Positions 14,441 to 19,217 of a DNA stretch of 19,217 nucleotides are shown in pieces. Each line of letters begins with the position of its first letter. Position 1 is the first letter of the stretch. Position numbers and translations under genes: made by a program. The stretch comes from Lachnoclostridium sp. UBA2905 (GTDB taxonomy: Bacteria; Bacillota; Clostridia; Lachnospirales; Lachnospiraceae). The notes below the pieces were generated by a model. The model did no database searches, had not been told where the DNA came from, and saw only the letters and a list, made by a program, of their open reading frames with translations. Location of the stretch: contig DEDL01000034.1 in the NCBI GenBank assembly GCA_002349525.1, positions 1 through 19,217 of the forward strand. The letters are read 5' to 3'.

Positions 14441-14608
14441 CTGTTATCACGTTTCTGTTATCATGTGTCTATTGTTACATTTTTCTTATTACGTTTCTAT
14501 TATCACGTTTCTATTATCACGTTTCTATTATTATGCTTCTATTATTATGCTTCTATTATTATGCTTCTATTATTATGCTTCTATTATTAATTCTCTATCA
14601 TTACATTT
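14441..14608. repeat. 14-bp tandem repeat array (minisatellite), 12 units
   Basis: Twelve head-to-tail 14-bp units start at 14441, 14455, and so on to 14595. Plus-strand types are CTGTTATCACGTTT, CTATTATCACGTTT and CTATTATTATGCTT. The last type occurs four times in perfect succession (14525-14580). Edge units are diverged, and degenerate copies continue left to about 14413. The rightmost unit covers the recR stop and last codons. The array fills the gap between recR and the FnIII-hydrolase gene. Confidence 0.95.
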
Positions 14609-15197
14609 CTATTCTTCCATCGAGTGCACGCATCAGAGTAACCTCATCAACATACTCAAGATCACCACCCACAGGCACTCCACTGGCAATTCTAGAAACT
14701 TTAATACCAATAGGCTTTATGAATTTACTTATAATCATTGCCGTAGCTTCCCCTTCCGTAGTGGAACCCGTAGCAATTATCACCTCATCAATATCCCCTT
14801 CAAGCCTCTTAATCAGTTCCTTAATTCTAATATCTGCAGGTGTAATACCTAATTGAGGATTCACAACCCCATGCAAAACATGATACACACCCTCGTACTG
14901 ACCTGTTTTTTCATAGGCTGCAAGGTCCTTTGATTCCTCAACAACCATAATCACCTTATGATTCCTCTTATCACTTTTACAAATTGGACAAATGTCCTGA
15001 TCTGTTATAGTGTAACACTCCTTACAATATCGTACATTCTTTCTGGCATTCACCATAGAGTCCGCCAGACTCTGTACATGCTCCTCCGGCATATTAATAA
15101 TATGAAACGCCAGTCTCTGTGCTGTCTTTGCACCCAATCCCGGCAACCTTGTCAATTCTTCTATCAGCTTGTTGATAGGCTTACTATAATAATCCAC
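14601..15197 (-). CDS. recR: Recombination protein RecR
   Basis: RecR works with RecF and RecO to load RecA on gapped DNA. The 198-residue length is standard. The order is the N-terminal helix-hairpin-helix LTRLPGLGAKTAQRLA (15-30), the zinc finger C58, C61, C70, C73, a Toprim domain starting VIMVVEE (82-88), and the Walker-B-like C-terminal region with GVPVGGDLEYVDE. The start is GTG (15195-15197) with GGAG 6-7 nt upstream; MDYYSKPINKLIEEL is the family's usual beginning. It is not next to dnaX and ybaB as is common, but follows a tRNA operon terminator. Its last codons lie in the 14-bp repeat array. Confidence 0.97.
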   Translation of the reverse strand: MDYYSKPINKLIEELTRLPGLGAKTAQRLAFHIINMPEEHVQSLADSMVNARKNVRYCKECYTITDQDICPICKSDKRNHKVIMVVEESKDLAAYEKTGQYEGVYHVLHGVVNPQLGITPADIRIKELIKRLEGDIDEVIIATGSTTEGEATAMIISKFIKPIGIKVSRIASGVPVGGDLEYVDEVTLMRALDGRIEM

Positions 15198-15251
15198 GTT
15201 TTACTCCGCCTCTCCCCATTAATTCAACGCTTTCTTGTAATATCCAAAAAT

Positions 15252-15286
15252 AAAAAAAAGACCGTTACATCATAAGTATAACAGTC
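15252..15286 (-). terminator. Terminator of the tRNA-Arg-His-Gln operon
   Basis: On the minus strand GACTGTTA (15279-15286) pairs with TAACGGTC (15260-15267), one U-G wobble, with an 11-nt loop. It is followed by eight T (15252-15259) and further T-rich sequence. This is a canonical intrinsic terminator 77 bp after tRNA-Gln and 55 bp before recR. Confidence 0.85.
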
Positions 15287-15362
15287 ATCCATGTTGCAAT
15301 GCAACAAATTTATGTAAAAAGCGGATTCACATGACACATCTGCATCATTCTGAATCAGCTAG

Positions 15363-15434
15363 CTGGGCTAGCTGGATTCGAACCAGCGAATGCAGCAGTC
15401 AAAGTGCTGTGTCTTACCGCTTGACGATAGCCCA
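15363..15434 (-). tRNA. tRNA-Gln (UUG)
   Basis: The cloverleaf closes: acceptor TGGGCTA/TAGCCCA, anticodon stem CAGCA/TGCTG with loop CTTTGAC (anticodon TTG), T-arm GCTGG-TTCGAAT-CCAGC, discriminator G. No CCA is encoded, since CT follows the discriminator. It is third in the tRNA operon. Confidence 0.95.
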
Positions 15435-15439
15435 AGATG

Positions 15440-15514
15440 GGTGGATAAAGGGATTCGAACCCTTGGCCTCCAGAGCCACAATCTGGCGCGCTAACCAACT
15501 GCGCTATACCCACC
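15440..15514 (-). tRNA. tRNA-His (GUG)
   Basis: Acceptor GTGGGTA/TATCCAC (one G-U), D-stem GCGC/GCGC, anticodon stem CCAGA/TCTGG with loop TTGTGGC (anticodon GTG), T-arm AAGGG-TTCGAAT-CCCTT, discriminator C. The base before the acceptor is G (15514), matching the G-1:C73 pair special to tRNA-His. CCA is not encoded. Confidence 0.95.
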
Positions 15515-15558
15515 ATATGAAATAAATCAACACAACCTTTGGCTATAAAAACCAAAAA

Positions 15559-15632
15559 CGTGCCAGAAGGGATTCGAACCCCCGACACACGGCTTAGAAG
15601 GCCGTTGCTCTATCCAACTGAGCTACTGGCAC
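15559..15632 (-). tRNA. tRNA-Arg (UCU)
   Basis: Acceptor GTGCCAG/CTGGCAC, D-stem GCTC/GAGC, anticodon stem ACGGC/GCCGT with loop CTTCTAA (anticodon TCT), T-arm GGGGG-TTCGAAT-CCCTT with two wobbles, discriminator G. No CCA follows; instead a short T run is present. It is first in the operon. Confidence 0.95.
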
Positions 15633-15636
15633 ACAC

Positions 15637-15655
15637 TCGGACTCATTTCGTCCGA
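15637..15655 (-). other. 5'-leader hairpin of the tRNA operon
   Basis: TCGGAC and GTCCGA form a 6-bp perfect stem with a 7-nt loop. It begins about 3 nt after the predicted transcription start and ends 5 nt before tRNA-Arg. No T run follows. It may mark the RNase P leader or protect the 5' end (inference). Confidence 0.5.
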
Positions 15656-15663
15656 CTTGTAAC

Positions 15664-15692
15664 ATTCTAACTTAACAAAATGAATTTGTCAA
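15664..15692 (-). promoter_or_regulatory. tRNA operon sigma-A promoter
   Basis: The minus strand has TTGACA (15687-15692), 17 nt, then TAGAAT (15664-15669). Eleven of 12 bases match. The predicted start is about 15657, some 25 nt before tRNA-Arg. Confidence 0.85.
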
Positions 15693-15797
15693 CAACTTTT
15701 TTAACTTTTCCAGAAATTTTTTTTCTAAAAGATTTTCAAACATTCTTTTTAAAGAAATCCAAACAGCTGTTTTAAAAAATTACAAACAAATTTCACA

Positions 15798-16553
15798 TCA
15801 CAATGAAATAGCTGTTTCAAGAGCTACATCCATCATTTCTGTAAATGATACCTGTCTTTCCTCTGCAGAAAGTGCTTCCCCTCTTATAACATGATCTGAA
15901 ACAGTACATATTGCCACAGCATTCTTTCCTGATTTAGCTGCATTAAAATATAAGGCTGCTGTTTCCATCTCTACTGCCAGAATACCCATTTCATTCCATC
16001 TGGTATTAACACTGTCATTGCTATAGAAAACATCAGAAGAAAAAATATTACCTACATGATAAGGTACCTTCATTTCTTCACACTTGCTGACCGCCCTGCG
16101 CATGAGATCAAAACTGGCAAGTGGCGCAAAATCACCTGGAAGGTCAAACTGATGAATATAATTGGTATTAGTTGTACAACCCATAGCTACTACAATATCA
16201 CGAAGTTTAACATTGTTAGCAATACCACCAGCTGTTCCAATTCTAATAATATTATCTACATCATATGCATTAAACAACTCATAACTATATATGGCCATGG
16301 ATGGCATTCCCATTCCACTTGCCATTACAGATACTTTCTTCCCTTTATAATAGCCTGTGTATCCCTGCACCCCTCTTACATTATTCACAAGCTTTGCATC
16401 CTCAAGATATTTTTTTGCAATAAACTCAGATCTCAAGGGATCTCCAGGCATAAGCACAGTCTTTGCAAAATCTTCTGGAGCAGCATTTATATGTGGCGTA
16501 GGATAAGCCATTTTCAATTTATTATTTTTTTTAGTAGATAATTCATTTTCCAT
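15798..16553 (-). CDS. deoD: Purine nucleoside phosphorylase, DeoD type
   Basis: DeoD phosphorolyses purine (deoxy)nucleosides to free base and (deoxy)ribose-1-phosphate for salvage. The 251-residue protein has YPTPHINA (H21), PGDPLRSEFIA (R41), VRGVQGYTGYYKG (R60), IIRIGTAGG (R104 and 103-110 region), VEMETAAL (E195, E197) and VSDH (D220). These match the phosphate, ribose and base contacts of the hexameric family. ATG at 16551-16553 follows AGGAGGG by 6 nt. The frame extends to 16595, but that start has no binding site. There is a 14-residue extension before the usual MAYPTPHINA start. It lies 42 nt after the helicase gene and is probably cotranscribed. No clean terminator is visible after it. 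Confidence 0.95.
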   Translation of the reverse strand: MENELSTKKNNKLKMAYPTPHINAAPEDFAKTVLMPGDPLRSEFIAKKYLEDAKLVNNVRGVQGYTGYYKGKKVSVMASGMGMPSMAIYSYELFNAYDVDNIIRIGTAGGIANNVKLRDIVVAMGCTTNTNYIHQFDLPGDFAPLASFDLMRRAVSKCEEMKVPYHVGNIFSSDVFYSNDSVNTRWNEMGILAVEMETAALYFNAAKSGKNAVAICTVSDHVIRGEALSAEERQVSFTEMMDVALETAISL

Positions 16554-16595
16554 ACCAAACCCTCCTAATGAAAGCAATTTTTCTAAAATGATCAT

Positions 16596-18971
16596 TCACT
16601 CACTACTCTTGTCCCAGAATTCTTTTCCTGTTTTTTCCACAGTATTCAGATTGACATACCGGCAATTGCTCCATTCCCTTGGAAATAAAGACGAATAACT
16701 ATCTAAACGAAATCTGTCATCCAATAACATTATTATACCTCTGTCTGATGCAGTACGAATAACCCTTCCGGCAGCCTGCAACACCTTATTCATCCCAGGA
16801 TAAAGGTAAGCATATTCAAATCCTTTGCCATTAATGTCATCATAATAATCTCTGTACAGCTGTCTTTCATTCCCAACCATAGGAAGTCCTGTGCCGACGA
16901 TAACAGCCCCAATCAGCATGTCTTCCTTCAAATCAATTCCTTCACCAAATATTCCACCAAGAACGCACAGTCCAACCTTTGTACCATTTACATCTTTAAA
17001 TGAATCCAAAAAACTCTCTCTGTCATTCTCATTCATATTTTTCTGTTGAATTATATACTGTATCTCATCACAAAACTCATTTTCCATCCCACAAATGCAT
17101 TCAAAAACGTCCGAAAGTATCTTGTATGACGGAAAAAACACCATATAATTCCCAGTCTTTATATTCACAAATTTTACTATATACTCAGCTATTTTGCAAT
17201 ATTCGGCCTTATTTCTTCTGGTATATTTTGTGCTCACATCATTAGCAATCATTATAAGCTGCTGTTCATTTTTAAATGAGGACTTTGCATACATTGTATA
17301 ATCCTCCTCATTTCCCCCAAGTTGCTCAATATAATATCTAATTGGCAACAATGTTGCACTGAAAAAAACAGTTGATCTCGCTTTTTTCAATCTTTCCTTC
17401 AAATTATTTGACGCATCCATACAAGACAGGGTTATCCTGAATTCAGAATTTTCATTATAATCAGCATATATCTTATATTTTTCGTCAATGATGTCATAAA
17501 TGCTCACAAAAAATCTCATATCAAAATAAAGCTGTTTTATATCTTCCGAATCAACCTTTCCCTGAATAACAGGCAATACATCTTTCATGAAATCATCATA
17601 AAATGTCAGACATCTCATAATTTGAAAGCCAAGGCCGGAAACATCTTCCAAAACACTAAACTCGTCGCACACTCTCTTATAATCGAGCATAATCTTATTA
17701 AGTCTTTCAAGAGACTTGAAAAGCTTTTCATCATATGCTTTAATAGCCTTTTTAACCTTCATCACTAATGATTTGTTAATTGATGCAGTGTACATATTTC
17801 TTGCCCTGTCAACAAGATTGTGAGCCTCATCCACAAGGAAAATATATTTTTCTGTTCCACCTTCCGCGAAAAATCTCTTCAAATAAACCTTTGGATCAAA
17901 TGCATAATTATAGTCCATTATAACGGCATCTGCCCAAAGTGTAATATCCAGACTCATTTCAAATGGACACACCATATGTTTTTCGCTGTACTCTAATATT
18001 AATGCACTATCAATTTTCTTTTCATTGGTGAGCATATCATATATGGCATCATTTATCCTGTCATAATGTCCTTTTGCTCTTTCACATTTTCCTGGATTAC
18101 ATTCTGGTTTATCAAGTATACATATTTTTTCTTTCGCAGTTAAGGTAACTACTTTCAAAGGAACACCATTACTAACAAGCAAGGAAAATGCTTCCTCAGC
18201 CACTGTTCTTGTTATAGTTTTTGCCGTTAAATAAAAAATCTTATCAACAAGATCATGCCCTAATCCTGTAACAGCTGGGAAAACTGTAGAAATTGTCTTA
18301 CCAACACCAGTCGGAGCCTGCAAAAATAATTTTTTATTCTGAATCAGAGAAAAATACACACCCTTAACCAGATCATACTGACCTTCTCTATATTCAAAAG
18401 GAAAGTTCATCTTTTTTATATGCTTATTTCGTTTTTCAATCCAGTTTTCCTGCCACACAATCCACTTTGCATATTCAAATAAAAGATTATCAAACCAGGT
18501 CAATATGTCTTCTTTTGTATATTCTTCTTCAAAATCCTTCGTTATCATTGTTTCAATCTGACAGTATGTTATTTTAACTCTTATATTTTCGTCATATTCC
18601 TCTTTTAAATAATACATTGCAGCATAGCATTTTGCCTGGGCCAGATGTAGGTTTTCCGGAAAATCATATTTTCTAACGTCACGATACATTGATTTTATCT
18701 CATGTATCGTAACCTCTTCTTCATTCTCTATGATTCCATCAGCTCGTCCTTCAATTTTAATAGTTACAGGATACCCCTTATAATCAACTTCTTTTGTTAT
18801 ATCTAATGGAACCTCAGCAACATAACATGGGCCACCCTTCTTTTGCAGCATTTTATGGATCTTTGTTCCTTCCTGCATAGCCGCAACATCTTTACCATAT
18901 ATTTCTCCAGAATCAATATTGCCCTCTCTCAAAATAAATTCTATTAAATTGCGTACAGAAATAGTTGCCAT
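16596..18971 (-). CDS. XPD/DinG-family helicase with N-terminal PD-(D/E)XK nuclease-like domain
   Basis: The protein has 791 residues. The N-terminal ~180 residues look like a Cas4/RecB-type nuclease: H39, GRADGI (D78), HEIKS (E91, K93), QAKCY (Q112-Y116). The helicase follows with Walker A APTGVGKT (219-226), four cysteines C284, C291, C296, C335 placed like the XPD iron-sulfur ligands, VDEAHN (380-385), and motif VI QAAGRVIRT near the C terminus. Such proteins are 5'-3' DNA helicases of COG1199 type; a repair role is inferred. ATG at 18969-18971 has GGGAGGTG 6 nt upstream. The longer frame to 19019 runs into the tRNA terminator. No clear promoter fits in the 33 nt before the gene. Confidence 0.9.
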   Translation of the reverse strand: MATISVRNLIEFILREGNIDSGEIYGKDVAAMQEGTKIHKMLQKKGGPCYVAEVPLDITKEVDYKGYPVTIKIEGRADGIIENEEEVTIHEIKSMYRDVRKYDFPENLHLAQAKCYAAMYYLKEEYDENIRVKITYCQIETMITKDFEEEYTKEDILTWFDNLLFEYAKWIVWQENWIEKRNKHIKKMNFPFEYREGQYDLVKGVYFSLIQNKKLFLQAPTGVGKTISTVFPAVTGLGHDLVDKIFYLTAKTITRTVAEEAFSLLVSNGVPLKVVTLTAKEKICILDKPECNPGKCERAKGHYDRINDAIYDMLTNEKKIDSALILEYSEKHMVCPFEMSLDITLWADAVIMDYNYAFDPKVYLKRFFAEGGTEKYIFLVDEAHNLVDRARNMYTASINKSLVMKVKKAIKAYDEKLFKSLERLNKIMLDYKRVCDEFSVLEDVSGLGFQIMRCLTFYDDFMKDVLPVIQGKVDSEDIKQLYFDMRFFVSIYDIIDEKYKIYADYNENSEFRITLSCMDASNNLKERLKKARSTVFFSATLLPIRYYIEQLGGNEEDYTMYAKSSFKNEQQLIMIANDVSTKYTRRNKAEYCKIAEYIVKFVNIKTGNYMVFFPSYKILSDVFECICGMENEFCDEIQYIIQQKNMNENDRESFLDSFKDVNGTKVGLCVLGGIFGEGIDLKEDMLIGAVIVGTGLPMVGNERQLYRDYYDDINGKGFEYAYLYPGMNKVLQAAGRVIRTASDRGIIMLLDDRFRLDSYSSLFPREWSNCRYVNLNTVEKTGKEFWDKSSE

Positions 18972-19004
18972 GTAAGTCACCTCCCAAACAATTAAATAAG
19001 AAAT

Positions 19005-19044
19005 AAAAAAAATACCCAAACCTAACTAAATTAAGTCTGGATAT
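19005..19044 (-). terminator. Terminator of the tRNA-Glu/Cys operon
   Basis: On the minus strand ATATCCAGACTT (19033-19044) pairs with AGGTTTGGGTAT (19012-19023) over 12 positions including G-U pairs, with a 9-nt loop. It is followed by a run of T (19005-19011, more T further on). It lies 8 nt after the tRNA-Cys 3' end. Confidence 0.8.
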
Positions 19045-19051
19045 CTTCAAG

Positions 19052-19122
19052 AGGCGCCAACCAGATTCGAACTGGTGATAGAGGTGTTGCAGACCTTTGC
19101 CTTACCACTTGGCTATGGCGCC
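19052..19122 (-). tRNA. tRNA-Cys (GCA)
   Basis: Acceptor GGCGCCA/TGGCGCC, D-stem GCC/GGC, anticodon loop CTGCAAC (anticodon GCA), T-arm CCAG-TTCGAAT-CTGG, discriminator T as expected for Cys. The outer pair of the anticodon stem is an A-C mismatch. CCA is not encoded. Confidence 0.93.
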
Positions 19123-19157
19123 ATACAATATTAATATATGAAACTCTATATACAATT

Positions 19158-19184
19158 ATGAAGGAATCATATTAATTCCTTCAT
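19158..19184 (-). other. Spacer hairpin between the two right-edge tRNAs
   Basis: ATGAAGGAAT and ATTCCTTCAT form a perfect 10-bp stem with a 7-nt loop, 5 nt after the first tRNA's 3' end. No T run follows, so it is more likely a processing or spacer structure than a terminator. Confidence 0.5.
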
Positions 19185-19189
19185 CAAAG

Positions 19190-19217
19190 TGACCCCGACG
19201 GGAATCGAACCCGTGTT
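19190..19217 (-). tRNA. 3' end of a tRNA, probably tRNA-Glu (truncated)
   Basis: The visible part is the T-arm ACGGG-TTCGATT-CCCGT, acceptor strand CGGGGTC and discriminator A, with no CCA. The AACACGGG..CCCGT..GGGGTCA arrangement closely resembles firmicute tRNA-Glu. The anticodon lies outside the window, so the identity is tentative. Confidence 0.6.

Noticed and set aside
14441..14608. Possible CRISPR array from regularly repeated sequence
   Set aside because: Units are 14 bp, directly head to tail, with no unique spacers, and no cas genes are nearby. It is a minisatellite.
15701..15797. Terminator after deoD
   Set aside because: T-rich runs and a short AAACAGCTGTTT palindrome exist, but no stem with a loop directly followed by a T run was found.
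18972..19019. Upstream extension of the helicase gene
   Set aside because: It would start within the T run and stem of the tRNA terminator, whereas GGGAGGTG precedes the ATG at 18969-18971.

Overview
The window is a low-GC Gram-positive chromosome segment, most likely from a spore-forming Clostridia of the Lachnospiraceae type. The evidence for this is strong AAGGAGG-type ribosome binding sites, a tRNA-dependent T-box leader, a YyaC spore-protease gene, tRNA genes without encoded CCA ends, a secreted protein with a Pro/Thr-rich linker and FnIII domain, and TTG/GTG starts. Species cannot be assigned by eye. Nothing resembles a prophage, insertion sequence or CRISPR array; this looks like core chromosome.

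Left part (1-3808), minus strand: the str operon rpsL-rpsG-fusA-tuf (tuf cut by the window edge). It has a perfect consensus sigma-A promoter (TTGACA-17-TATAAT) at 3780-3808. A second strong promoter lies between fusA and tuf (387-415). Next (3913-8896), minus strand: the leucine operon leuA-leuC-leuD-leuB. It is read from a TTGACA promoter at 8868-8896 through a ~420-nt T-box leader whose specifier triplet appears to be CUG (Leu). The leu read-through terminator overlaps the str promoter.

Middle (9003-12306), minus strand: a three-gene operon of less familiar envelope genes. The first gene product combines an MPN/JAMM-like domain lacking its zinc ligands, a membrane helix, ten 12-residue repeats and a LysM domain. 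The second is a membrane-anchored beta-propeller-like protein (DUF5711-like). The third is a CvpA-family membrane protein. This is the best candidate in the window for an under-described system. Upstream lies yyaC on the plus strand, the only plus-strand gene. It converges on, and overlaps by 3 nt, a secreted FnIII/cysteine-hydrolase gene.

Right part (14441-19217), minus strand: a 14-bp minisatellite (12 units) runs into the 3' end of recR. Next come a tRNA-Arg/His/Gln operon with its own promoter and terminator, then deoD and a PD-(D/E)XK nuclease-XPD/DinG-type helicase fusion. At the right edge are tRNA-Cys and a truncated, probable tRNA-Glu. Both recR and the helicase gene sit immediately downstream of a tRNA-operon terminator with no clear promoter of their own.
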